Shown one piece after another: positions 34,501-42,306 of a stretch of DNA of 64,000 bases. The stretch is from contig NZ_CP045354.1 of assembly GCF_009363435.1 (NCBI RefSeq), positions 1,950,501-2,014,500 on the forward strand. The letters run 5' to 3'. The number at the start of each line of letters is the position of its first letter. Positions within the stretch are counted from its first letter, which is position 1. Source of the stretch: Labrenzia sp. THAF82 (GTDB lineage Bacteria; Pseudomonadota; Alphaproteobacteria; Rhizobiales; Stappiaceae). A program made the position numbers and the translations under genes. Below the pieces are notes generated by a model. That model saw only the letters and a program-made list of their open reading frames with translations, was not told the DNA's origin and did no database searches.

Positions 34501-35468
34501 GTCGCGGACGTGCCCATCACCTTGTCCTGATGGGTGAACCAGATGCCGGAATTATCCGAACCGGCGGCGTGATTGCCCACCATATGATTCTGCGGGTTTG
34601 TCAGCCAGAACGTGGAAACGCCGGTAAAGTCTGACTTGTGTGACGCTCCGGCTGCCGTCTCCGTCTGCCGTGTCACAAAGCCCAGATTATCCTTCAGGAC
34701 GTTGCCGAATTCGGACCCGTCTTCCAGGAAATAACCATGCCCGATGGTGTCAAAGACGACATTGTCTTCGATCCAGGCATTCTGGATACCGTGCAGCGTA
34801 ATGCCCTTGTTGAAAGAATGATGGACTGAACTGTTCTCAACATACTCGCCTTCGACATTGCCATTCATATGCCAGTGAAGCGGGTAGCGGCCCATCAGAC
34901 CCTTTTGTCCCATGAGGTAAAATTCAGCGCCTGAGATATGCATCTCCGCGCCGTTCATAACCATGGTGTGGCCACCATAGCCGTCTGCCTTACTGTCCTC
35001 ATCGCCTTGAATTTTCACATTGCGGCTGAGAAGACCAACTTCAGCGCGTGTGTCGACAGTCCACTCCCTATAGTCCGCGCCTGACTTGCCGTTGTCGTAA
35101 GTCTGCTTCTCGCCGAAGTGCGTGTATTTCAGAGGTGCATCAAGCGTGAGCGTGGTCGTGCCGTTTGCATTGACGGTTACCTTTTTGATGACCGCTTCTT
35201 CGGCTTCATGCGCGTCCTGGCTTGTTGATGCCAGAGCGACCCTGTCTCCCGCTTGCCACTTGGTCTTGCCGGAAAGGGTGAGAAACGAGGATCCGGCCTC
35301 CGCCGTTTTGGCGAGCTGGACCCAACTCTCCTTCTCAGCATCCTGAGCATGGATTTCTATTCGGCTGCCCTGACCCATGGCCATAAGAAAGGCGTTGTTG
35401 TCCTTGATTGTCGGCATCATTTTCTGGCTATCCCCGCGGAAGGTGACACCAAAGAAACTCGGGATCAC
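31554..35468 (-). CDS. Large beta-helix/G8-domain/RTX calcium-binding protein
   Basis: 1304 residues. The N-terminal ~700 residues resemble the part of CEMIP/TMEM2-like proteins that follows the G8 domain: SRNVKIQGDE, then a right-handed parallel beta-helix with HWHMNG and repeated V-x-N/H turns. A G8-like domain appears only afterwards (about 794-890, WSSNASWQGRKP to TLTLTGDDP). A block of GGxGxD nonapeptide RTX repeats (about 940-1195) and an uncleaved C-terminal secretion-signal-like tail follow. Secretion would be by a type I system, but none is encoded here. The only start is a GTG directly after an in-frame TGA, with no signal peptide; a 5' truncation or a later start (MMPTIKDNN) is possible. 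Likely an extracellular polysaccharide-binding or polysaccharide-degrading protein; function unproven. Confidence 0.75.
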   Translation of the reverse strand: MIPSFFGVTFRGDSQKMMPTIKDNNAFLMAMGQGSRIEIHAQDAEKESWVQLAKTAEAGSSFLTLSGKTKWQAGDRVALASTSQDAHEAEEAVIKKVTVNANGTTTLTLDAPLKYTHFGEKQTYDNGKSGADYREWTVDTRAEVGLLSRNVKIQGDEDSKADGYGGHTMVMNGAEMHISGAEFYLMGQKGLMGRYPLHWHMNGNVEGEYVENSSVHHSFNKGITLHGIQNAWIEDNVVFDTIGHGYFLEDGSEFGNVLKDNLGFVTRQTETAAGASHKSDFTGVSTFWLTNPQNHMVGNHAAGSDNSGIWFTHQDKVMGTSATVDDYKGYAPKHRIHGVFDDNTSHSNSVNGLAHAQSINEANGTFSDSHYKGDFLIEDFTTYKSGDQGIWTRSTSGVIIDNSVFADNKSGSFLAGRHLVKDSLFVGRSKNVTNDSDSESSGSSQFGAASGEGVRGHQFYDSPVALDGVHFAGFTNDKDSALLAGSGFHRRTNNSTKDLTFEDDTPGHNRMDRFLGPGNRSPEDTNAATFALVDLDGSLAGTRGASITQKIIDRFPGDRIDVLEQGTTGFNALGNARFDSQQNLWVNSGNVDFGIQRFDTSAGKRVKLEIERSDNGAKLLLNEDTGGNNVYLDLVAIEDRGQTSGTGFDHYTVRYPDGLPNVIDVELRDMKKGSAVYYKFVDLPTGLTVRGADQVGGLGALKSADGTAYFRNGDTLYVKAVADVGESVPNVPDTRVAKDNYGDEFQLHIKNSGAYNASGNNAPQDADTTVFDPYILPIPEKPESTSVTSEISSGDDRWSSNASWQGRKPRMEDIVVIGKDDRLVLNENARVKGIIIDGGELLVEDAKDLSLTADWILVINSGLFQVGTEDKPHKHDFTLTLTGDDPKNDVRFANLLKPGAAGVVHSVDNNDGEAFAGTERDQDLNGLAITGDRQFGGDRDDVFQGTDHNDLLLGGAGDDQLYGKAGDDLLKGEAGADALYGQDGNDTLYGGWADDTLNGGDGNDRLYGGTGKNQLQGGEGNDTIYGGGDADKAYGGGGNDTIWSSWGDDLLNGGDGADHLYGGTGNDLLFGGNQDDRLYGEAGADELHGQDGNDTLYGGWADDKLNGGDGDDFLHGGTGKNQLNGGEGNDTIYGGGDVDKAQGGGGNDTIRGSWGADFLSGGTGNDKLFGDTGNDELRGGADNDQLFGGAGNDTLQGDAGVDLHIDGTGLDKITDWDPSADSFVFVSDGELDELHGLRGGGKLYFEDISQLTAERSGIDLTIKIEGVAEVVLKNFHGANTKQDLLDMGLLFEHSALSPAVQDLF
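32006..32653 (-). repeat. Tandem 324-bp (108-residue) duplication within the RTX block
   Basis: Two adjacent copies, about 32330-32653 and 32006-32329, align with a period of exactly 324 bp, anchored by the codons for GQDGNDTLYGGWADD. Each has 12 nonapeptides with the same irregular members (GGWADD, GGTGKNQL, GSWG/SSWG). The DNA has diverged clearly while the protein is nearly unchanged, so the duplication is old and under selection. Boundaries are approximate. Confidence 0.8.
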
Positions 35469-36115
35469 TCAGCCGATACGTCGCTCTTTGGTGCTTACGT
35501 AAGTCCTTAGCCGATCAGAACAAAAGCTCTGACCCTGCCTGTATCTCAGCGATAACGCTTCAAAAATAAGGGGATTTTTCGAATTTTTCTTGTTTTTATT
35601 GTGTAATCAAAATAAGCAACTTTAAATAGAAAGTATCGGCATTTTTACGTGGAAATCTCTCGTGAATTATTCCCAGAATATTTAAAAAATGGTTGTGTTT
35701 TTCCAGTAAATTAGTCAGCTAAGTTTCTTTGAAACTAAGCGCTAGTCTACCGTTATGAAGACAGTCACCTATTCTATTCTCTAAGCCGCAAAGCCGCTCT
35801 TGGTTTGGCTTTGGAGAGAGGAATGTCGCCTTTACTTCGTCTTGGTGCTCGGCAAGCCGAGTGACAATGGCCGCACATGATGATCCGTCAAAGCGTCTCG
35901 ATCGAAATGCATAATCCCGGTGGAATGCCCAGGTGGTCACCGCGATATTCGTTGGATACTTCCACTTTCCAGCCCTCTAAACTTCGAGTGTAGTGTCTGC
36001 ATCTGGCAGTGTTTGGGCGGAGCCTCTAGGGCGAGAATTGTTCCACCTGGGCGCTATGCTCTTCAGATCCCCCTGGAATGATAAGTGGTGGTGCGTTGGC
36101 GCGATCGAATTGAGT
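35469..36115. other. AT-rich intergenic region
   Basis: 647 bases between the RTX gene start and the end of the LysR gene. Strongly AT-rich around 35570-35720, with a small inverted repeat AGTTTC-TTT-GAAACT (35722-35736). It presumably holds the RTX gene promoter. No coding region is supported, and no N-terminal G8 domain could be found in any frame by eye. Confidence 0.5.
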
Positions 36116-37021
36116 TCAATCACCGCAAAGCTCCGGGATCTTGTTGAGTTTGGATTCCAGAAAATCGGTGAAGGCGCGCACACGCGCCGAAGGCAATCTC
36201 GAGGGTGGGCGGACAGCAAACACTTTCCAAAAGGGTGAGACGGAATAGCTACCCAGTACAGGCCTCAATGCGCCGGCAGCCAGTTGATCAGCAATTTCCC
36301 AGGTGCATTTGCGTGCAATGCCAAGGCCGGACAACGCGGCTTCAGTAATCGCTTCTGCGCTTGTGCTAGAGAAATTGCCGCTGGTTTTTATGTCGTGAAC
36401 CGTTCCGTCAGGCGCTGCAAGCGACCAGGTTCGCATGTCTTCCCTTGCGAGGCAGTTGTGGGTCTTGAGTTCGTCCAGCGAAGAAGGAATGCCATACCTT
36501 TCAAGATAGCTTGGCGCTGCGACGAGGCGTCTCGGGCTTACGGCCAGCTTGCGCGCCTTGAGTGTTGAGGGCGCTAACGCACCGATGCGGATCGCTATAT
36601 CAATTCCCTGTTCGACGATGTCTATGACAGAGTCGCTCATGGCGAGCTGTAGCGAAACACCAGGATGCCTGTCGAGGAACTCGGTCACGTGTGGCGCGAT
36701 GTGCAGGCGCCCGAAAGAAGCGGAACAAGCAATCCGCAATTCTCCCTTGATATCTCGCGGATCAGGCTGAATGTCCGCAAGAGCTTCTTCAACGTCTCCC
36801 AAAATGCGCTTTGCATGCGCCAGGAAAATTTCACCATCGGTCGACAGGGACACTGCACGAGTGGTCCGGTGAAACAGCTGCGTTCCAACCGTTGCCTCAA
36901 GGGCTTGCAGACGCTGTGTTGCGGCCGTTGCAGACAGGCCGAATTCTGTGCCCGCCTTGCCGATTGCCCCCAGCGCCGCCACGCGAACAAACAATTCAAG
37001 CGATTTGAGATCGATGGACAT
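36116..37021 (-). CDS. LysR-family transcriptional regulator
   Basis: 301-residue LysR regulator with an N-terminal helix-turn-helix (LGAIGKAGTEFGLSATAATQRLQALEATVG) and effector domain, of the CrgA/DmlR-like subgroup judging by GELRIACSASFGRLHIAP and IDIAIRIG. Divergent from the secreted cupin gene at 37143, its probable target; the 121-bp space between them is AT-rich near the LysR start. Confidence 0.85.
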   Translation of the reverse strand: MSIDLKSLELFVRVAALGAIGKAGTEFGLSATAATQRLQALEATVGTQLFHRTTRAVSLSTDGEIFLAHAKRILGDVEEALADIQPDPRDIKGELRIACSASFGRLHIAPHVTEFLDRHPGVSLQLAMSDSVIDIVEQGIDIAIRIGALAPSTLKARKLAVSPRRLVAAPSYLERYGIPSSLDELKTHNCLAREDMRTWSLAAPDGTVHDIKTSGNFSSTSAEAITEAALSGLGIARKCTWEIADQLAAGALRPVLGSYSVSPFWKVFAVRPPSRLPSARVRAFTDFLESKLNKIPELCGD

Positions 37022-37142
37022 TATTTGTTTTTTCCAAATAGTAATTTTTATTTTCTGCGGATTATTAATGGTTTCTGGAGCCTATTTAAAGGAGGAGACA
37101 TCAAGACGGCGTCTTTGCCGTACAAAAATCGGGATTTTCACG

Positions 37143-38015
37143 ATGCGCTTCTCCATCCTGGCTGTCGCCTTGGCCGTCTTCGGTGCGCTTGCTGTACCTC
37201 TGGCCGCTTCACAAGGCTCCCAATCGTCGGAGACGGTCGTGGTAGTGCCACGCGAAGCAGTCGCCTTTCAACCCTTGAACCCCGCTCGTGGTGATGCCGG
37301 TCCGCAAGCTGGGGTCTTGTGGGGCGACATCCGAGAAGACGTTCCAACCGGAACCATTATCCGGTTCCAACCAGGCTTCAGTTCTCCACCTCACATACAC
37401 AACATCACGTATAGAGCCGTGGTCATCAGCGGAGCGGTGCACAATGACGATCCCTCCGCGGAGCTTATGTGGATGGGCCCGGGGTCGTTCTGGACCCAGC
37501 CTGCCGGAGCAACGCACATCACAGCCGCGCGTGAAGATGTGGGACTTTCCAGTGCATTTCTGGAGATCCAGCAAGGCCCCTATCTCGTTCAGCCAAAGGA
37601 CCGGGCGTTTGCAAATGGCGAATTTCCGGTCAACGTTGAAGCAGACAACATTGTCTGGATCGATGCAGCTGATGTGTCTTGGGTCGACGTACCGGGCACT
37701 TCGGCCGGATCGGATGAAGCCAAGATCGCGTTTCTGTGGGGAGATCTTTCGGAAGTCGGTAAAAACGGATCTTTCCTAAAGCTGCCAGCCGGGTTCGAAG
37801 GAACGATCACCGGCGGGAACGCTTGGCTGCGTGCCGTCGTTATTGAAGGATCCGCGACGCATCAGGTATCCGGTGCAAGCGAGGCCACACTACTCAACCC
37901 GGGCAGTTATTTTGGCTCTCAAGCAGCAGCGGTTCATGCGGTGACTTGCACCGGAAACGACCCATGCATTTTCTACCTGAGCGTTACGGGCAAGTACCTT
38001 GTGTCGCGCTCCTGA
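37143..38015 (+). CDS. Secreted DUF4437-type bicupin protein
   Basis: 290 residues from the ATG at 37143, which gives a clean signal peptide (FSILAVALAVFGALAVPLAA). Two cupin-like halves follow: the first with PPHIHN and a later TQPAGATHITA, the second with LNPGSYFGSQAAAVHA. The repeat of FLWGD/VLWGD...G-x-x-xxLPAGF in each half shows an internal duplication. The layout matches DUF4437 proteins, whose function is unknown. Probably periplasmic. Divergent from a LysR gene. Confidence 0.72.
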   Translation: MRFSILAVALAVFGALAVPLAASQGSQSSETVVVVPREAVAFQPLNPARGDAGPQAGVLWGDIREDVPTGTIIRFQPGFSSPPHIHNITYRAVVISGAVHNDDPSAELMWMGPGSFWTQPAGATHITAAREDVGLSSAFLEIQQGPYLVQPKDRAFANGEFPVNVEADNIVWIDAADVSWVDVPGTSAGSDEAKIAFLWGDLSEVGKNGSFLKLPAGFEGTITGGNAWLRAVVIEGSATHQVSGASEATLLNPGSYFGSQAAAVHAVTCTGNDPCIFYLSVTGKYLVSRS

Positions 38016-38152
38016 AGAATTCTGAGCACACTCAAGCGCCGCTAAGACAAATCGCGTGTTTCTGCCGAAACATCTCGTTCAATTGGAATGCCGCCATACC
38101 AGCGCAGTGCGAAGGGATACACTTGCATTCTTCTGAACCCGCACGTCGACCG

Positions 38153-39490
38153 ATGACCTCCCGGTCCGTGAGCGAAGCCATCGCGCGCGAGGAAGCATCC
38201 GGCCTTGCCTATGTCTTCTGGGGACGGAACGCGGTTCTTTTCCTCCTGGCCGTATGGGTATCGCTCACGCTTCCTTTTGAACGTTCGTTGCTTTATGTGA
38301 GCGCGATCCTGGCCTTTGCACTCCTCGGAATTGTGCCGTTCGCGCTACGGCATCGATACTCCGAAAACAAACTTCTGGTGCTGGGGTTCATTTTCCTTGA
38401 TGCGGCGGCGCTTAGTTTTGTTCTGATCGTTCCCACTCCCTTTGAATTTGAAGGTTGGACGCAGCAGATGAACCTGCGGACGCCTGCGTTCCTCTACCTC
38501 GGTGTTTTCGTCGTCAGCATGGCACTCAGCTACAAACCCGGGCTGGTGATCTGGACAGGGTTTGCTGCTGTTGGTTCCTGGACGCTTGGATATGTCTGGG
38601 TTGCGACAAGAGAAGGTGCCATCCCTTTCACATCGGGAGACGTGCTCGATGAGGGCATGGGTGCGGAGATAGCGCTCGCCAAGATACTTGATCCGAACGC
38701 CGTCGGTCTCGCCCGGCTATCGAACCAAGTGGTGTTTCTAATACTGATTTCGGTCATCCTTACGATCGTGGTGGTCCGATCGCGCGCACTTGTTCGCCGC
38801 CAGGTGGCCGCAGAAGCGCAGCGAGCGATGCTATCGCGTTACTTCTCGCCAAATATCGTCCGCGAATTTGCTGAGGGCCGTTGGGAGCCTGATGAGCCTG
38901 GCAACCGGCCCGTTGCAGTGCTTTTTGCGGACATGGTCGATTTCACGTCGATTTCAGAGAAGCTGCCGCCGCAGGACCTCATCGCGCTGTTGCGGACCTT
39001 TCACGGACGCCTGGCCAAGGTGGCCTTTGATCAAGACGGAACGATCGACAAGTTTATCGGTGATGCCGTGATGGTTCATTTCGGCACTCCACGCTCCCGG
39101 CCTGACGATGCTGTTCGGGCTCTGAGATGCGCCGCACAGATGGCAGAGACAATCAGGGACTGGAACGCGGAAAGGGAAGGGGTTGGCGACCCGCCGGTGG
39201 GTGTCGGAATTGGCGTACATTACGGTCCCGCCGTTGTTGGCAATATCGGTGATGAACACAAGCTGGAATACACGGTTCTTGGTGACACCGTGAATGTTGC
39301 CAGCCGGATGGAAAAGTTAACACGCAAGATCGGCACAGAGTTCGTCGTCAGCAATGAGTTGATTGCGGCCGTCAGGGCCAGCGCAGCGGATCCGTTTGAT
39401 GTTGCGCCGGGTCTTTACAGGGCGGGCCACTATGAGATCCGCGGGCGTCAAGAGGCTGTAGACGTTTGGACGTCGCGCCCAGTGATTTGA
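38153..39490 (+). CDS. Membrane-bound class III adenylate/guanylate cyclase
   Basis: About 445 residues from the ATG at 38153. An N-terminal membrane module with about six helices (residues ~20-215) is joined to a class III nucleotide cyclase catalytic domain. Metal-binding aspartates appear in VLFADMVDFTS and DKFIGDAVMVHFG; the transition-state Asn/Arg region is LGDTVNVASRME. Substrate-selecting residues near EYTVLGDT suggest ATP. Makes cAMP in response to a membrane-sensed signal. It starts 137 bp after the cupin gene on the same strand; a co-transcript is possible. Confidence 0.87.
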   Translation: MTSRSVSEAIAREEASGLAYVFWGRNAVLFLLAVWVSLTLPFERSLLYVSAILAFALLGIVPFALRHRYSENKLLVLGFIFLDAAALSFVLIVPTPFEFEGWTQQMNLRTPAFLYLGVFVVSMALSYKPGLVIWTGFAAVGSWTLGYVWVATREGAIPFTSGDVLDEGMGAEIALAKILDPNAVGLARLSNQVVFLILISVILTIVVVRSRALVRRQVAAEAQRAMLSRYFSPNIVREFAEGRWEPDEPGNRPVAVLFADMVDFTSISEKLPPQDLIALLRTFHGRLAKVAFDQDGTIDKFIGDAVMVHFGTPRSRPDDAVRALRCAAQMAETIRDWNAEREGVGDPPVGVGIGVHYGPAVVGNIGDEHKLEYTVLGDTVNVASRMEKLTRKIGTEFVVSNELIAAVRASAADPFDVAPGLYRAGHYEIRGRQEAVDVWTSRPVI

Positions 39491-39922
39491 ATTGTTTGCA
39501 GATCAACAAATGAACAGCCATCCGGCTCACTTGGAAATTACGGGCAAAGTAGGTGCGTGGTTATGCGAAATGAAAAACACTTGTAGCGCTAAGTCTACCC
39601 TTGACGATCCCACCGAGATGATCAGGACTTGCACCAGGCTTGACGGGCAGACGACAGACCTGCAGTCGAAGAAAATTGTATGTGATCCCGCATTTTTCTC
39701 ACAGTTTGGGGTGTTTTCCTATTGGCCTGGCATTTCTTGTCCCAAACAGCATTCCAGCAATTTGGCCCGTTCGAAAGATGACTGTGGCAGCAATAAACGG
39801 CTGGTTTTGCGCACATAGATACACCGCCATCGAACACGTCTCTCACACGATGCAAAATCCGCATTGATTGCATTGTGAAGCGAGATCGAAGACTGAGCAT
39901 ATCTCTGGAGAGTACGTAGATT
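39491..39922. other. Intergenic region, no supported gene
   Basis: 432 bases between the cyclase and the YdjM-like gene. A 92-residue minus-strand frame (39622-39900) has no recognised motif and no ribosome site. Nothing else identified. Confidence 0.45.
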
Positions 39923-40990
39923 ATGGACTCACTAACACAATTTACGTTCGGGGCAGCAATCTCTGCCGCTTGCCTTGGATCGAAACTGGGACCCAGAAAA
40001 GCCGTATTGATCGGGGGACTGCTGGGAACCTTGCCCGACCTGGATGTCTTGATCCCGTTTGAGACGAAGATTGATCAATTTGTCTATCATCGCGGCTGGT
40101 CGCATTCGTTCTTCATTCATGCTGTTGCAGCTCCAGTGATTGGTGAATTGATCCTCCGTTTGTTCAAATCTCTTCAGGGTAGTCGGATACTCGTTTGGAT
40201 GACCGTTTTCCTGTGTCTGACGACCCACGCGCTTCTCGATTCAATGAACGCCTACGGCGCACGGGTGTTCTGGCCATTCTTCCCAGATCCTGTCGGGACA
40301 GGTTCCATCTTTATTATTGATCCTGTTTTCACTGTGCCGTTGCTTGTCGCCGTCGCGTGGGCAATCGCCAGTGCAAACTGGTCAGCCGGCTTGAAAAAGA
40401 TACTTGTAGCGTCACTCGTTTTCAGCACCGGCTATCTGGTCTGGGGCTTGATCGTCCAACAACATGTTCACGCGCGAGGCAAATCCATTTTTGCCGAACG
40501 AGGTATCGACGTAACGAACGTGAAGACGGTGGTCACACCCTTCAACACACTTCTCTGGCGTGTGATTGGGCAGGCGGACGGTGAATATTACAATTTATAT
40601 GTGTCGCTCTTCGATGATGATCACGATGCCGTCGTTTATAAGCATGAGTTTGATTCTGCTCTCGTTTCGTGTGTTCTCGATGATCCTGAATATCAAAAGA
40701 TGGTCTGGTTCAGCGATGGCTTTGTCAGGACAGATCTGATCGACGGCAGAATTATCGCCTCTGACTATCGCCTCGGTTTGACACCAAGCTACATCTTTCG
40801 GTTTGCAATTGCCGAATACGTGGATGGTCAGTTCAAAAAGATATCGCCAGAACCTATTTTACCAAGCATATCGAACGCAGGCACCGAATTTGGCTGGTTG
40901 GGGAACCGAATATCAGGCCGGCCATCCATCAGAGCATCCGAGCAAAAATTCCTCGAAAGAAACGAAGTTCAAGATATCGCCGAATGCTAG
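39923..40990 (+). CDS. YdjM-like membrane protein (DUF457, putative metal-dependent hydrolase)
   Basis: 355 residues with the DUF457/YdjM pattern: an N-terminal MDSLTQFTFGAAI helix, conserved HRGWSHS after the second helix, and LTTHALLDSMNAYG in a later membrane helix. Four to five membrane spans lie in the first ~190 residues, followed by a soluble C-terminal domain. E. coli YdjM is a LexA-regulated inner-membrane protein; the hydrolase label is inferred from conserved His/Asp and unproven. It sits immediately before the tRNA-Met mini-island. Confidence 0.8.
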   Translation: MDSLTQFTFGAAISAACLGSKLGPRKAVLIGGLLGTLPDLDVLIPFETKIDQFVYHRGWSHSFFIHAVAAPVIGELILRLFKSLQGSRILVWMTVFLCLTTHALLDSMNAYGARVFWPFFPDPVGTGSIFIIDPVFTVPLLVAVAWAIASANWSAGLKKILVASLVFSTGYLVWGLIVQQHVHARGKSIFAERGIDVTNVKTVVTPFNTLLWRVIGQADGEYYNLYVSLFDDDHDAVVYKHEFDSALVSCVLDDPEYQKMVWFSDGFVRTDLIDGRIIASDYRLGLTPSYIFRFAIAEYVDGQFKKISPEPILPSISNAGTEFGWLGNRISGRPSIRASEQKFLERNEVQDIAEC

Positions 40991-41158
40991 AAAATCACTG
41001 AGCGACCAATCTATTTTGCTGAAATTGCCATGAGCAGAAGCGAGATTGACGTCAACTTGCCCAGTAATGCGCAACGTCCCATGCAGGGATAATTTGGCAT
41101 CTTGGTTCGGCAGATCGTACGACGCCATCCAAACGGCATCAAAGGGTTGGGGGATTGA

Positions 41159-41205
41159 TGGTAGCGGAGGAGGGACTTGAACCCCCGACATGCGGACTAT
41201 GATTC
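41159..41205 (-). repeat. Partial copy of the tRNA-Met 3' half (att-like repeat)
   Basis: 47 bp identical to the 3' end of the tRNA-Met gene at 42116-42162 except for two bases, in the same orientation, including CCA and the T-arm and ending within the anticodon arm. Beyond position 41205 similarity stops. This is the classic remnant left by integration at a tRNA 3' end. Confidence 0.88.
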
Positions 41206-41236
41206 GACCGGAAAGAACGGCTACCTGTTTGTCTTG

Positions 41237-41977
41237 TTAGCTTTCGTGCCTCCAAAAATAGCTGTGCTTTAATGTGTCTGGCAGTGAAGGGTTTTCAGAC
41301 CCAGTATAACCTGGAGTTAGTCGCTTCTCACTCTTCTCTGTGAGCCAGTGCAGGTGTTTATCGATGCCTGAGGTCAGAGGTTCGTCGGTGACTTCGATCT
41401 TGGCGCCCACAAACCGAACCTTTTTCCCGGTGCTCTTTTCCCGTTCATTCGGATGGATCCGTTGCACTGATGTCGGTTTGGTTTCATCAATGAAGCGAAC
41501 CATCAACGGCACATATTGATCCGGCACTTTGCATTCGCCGGAAACTTGACCAACCATTCTGACAAAATCATCCCAGCTTCTGTCTCCCCGTTGTTCCTTA
41601 AGCTTGCATGCCCAAGAAACGAGAAAATCAAACCTGCCCTTGGTAGAAAATGTATATGTACCGTCGGGGGTGGGAGTGGTCATCAGGACGTACACCGCTC
41701 CATGACCCGGCAAATCAACCCTCACCGCTTCTCCATAAGTATGCCAACTAGCTTTATTGTGTCCGATCCCGCGAACGCGATAGACAACGAGTTTCTGAAC
41801 AGAACTACCCGTTACCGGGACGCCGTCCACTTCGAATGTCACGTCGAGCCGGTAGTGAATAACTGATTTTGGAAAAAAATAGTTCCAGGCAAGCCACAGC
41901 ACTATTGAGCCAGCAATTGCAATAACAGTTCGTTTCAAGAGGGCCTTTGTCGACCGTCTTTCCTTGTTCAATGTCAC
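41237..41977 (-). CDS. Hypothetical single-pass membrane protein (island cargo)
   Basis: 246 residues. One N-terminal membrane helix (about 15-35, VIAIAGSIVLWLAWNYFF) acts as an anchor, followed by a soluble domain. That domain begins YRLDVTFEVDGVPVTGSSV and contains GEAVRVDLPGHGAVYVLM. From memory this beta-rich pattern belongs to an uncharacterised proteobacterial family often found on accessory DNA. No function can be assigned. It is the only gene inside the tRNA-Met-bounded segment, read in the same direction as the tRNA. Confidence 0.6.
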   Translation of the reverse strand: MTLNKERRSTKALLKRTVIAIAGSIVLWLAWNYFFPKSVIHYRLDVTFEVDGVPVTGSSVQKLVVYRVRGIGHNKASWHTYGEAVRVDLPGHGAVYVLMTTPTPDGTYTFSTKGRFDFLVSWACKLKEQRGDRSWDDFVRMVGQVSGECKVPDQYVPLMVRFIDETKPTSVQRIHPNEREKSTGKKVRFVGAKIEVTDEPLTSGIDKHLHWLTEKSEKRLTPGYTGSENPSLPDTLKHSYFWRHES

Positions 41978-42115
41978 TTTGAGTCAAATTCCATGAGGAT
42001 GCTGGATTGGTTGTGGGTGCTTGGCGCTGAAACTAAGAAGCGCAAAACGCAAACAATCCATTAACGCGCGTCTAGGCGAGCAGCTCATGTGCAATTTAAA
42101 TTTTTTTGGAAAATT

Positions 42116-42192
42116 TGGTAGCGGAGGAGGGACTTGAACCCCCGACACGCGGATTATGATTCCGCTGCTCTAACCAGCTGAGCTACTCCGCC
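42116..42192 (-). tRNA. tRNA-Met (CAT), elongator type
   Basis: 77 nt including an encoded CCA. Acceptor stem GGCGGAG with CTCCGCT, D-arm with GCTCAGCTGGTTAGAGC, anticodon stem GCGGA/TCCGC around a CAT anticodon, and T-arm loop GTTCAAGTC are all present. It starts with G rather than the C of initiator tRNA, so it should be elongator tRNA-Met; a tRNA-Ile2 read as CAT cannot be fully excluded. Its 3' half is duplicated at 41159-41205. Confidence 0.93.
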
Positions 42193-42306
42193 ATCCAAAG
42201 CGGCTGGACCTTGTCAGGTCCGCGCGATGTGGGGTGCTTATAGTGAGCGGGCAGGCGGGCGTCAAGCGTTGAATGAGCGCCCGCCTGCATTCTTTTTTGC
42301 AGCTTC

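Larger units (their letters stand above)
41159..42115. mobile_element. 957-bp tRNA-Met-bounded mini-island
   Basis: The segment between the partial tRNA copy and the 3' end of the intact tRNA-Met gene. It contains one gene (41237-41977) and no integrase, so it is either the stripped remnant of a larger integrative element or a very small satellite mobilised in trans. Direct repeats are 47 bp, 45 identical. Confidence 0.7.

Noticed and set aside
35719-35940. 73-residue minus-strand frame in the AT-rich gap
   Set aside because: No motif or ribosome site; cannot be supported.
39622-39900. 92-residue minus-strand frame, considered as a gene or transposase remnant
   Set aside because: No catalytic motif or similarity that I recognise; insufficient evidence.
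40913-41191. Minus-strand frame beginning MSGVQVPPPLP
   Set aside because: This N-terminus is the well-known artefact of translating a tRNA 3' half, here the partial tRNA-Met copy; the rest overlaps the YdjM-like gene.
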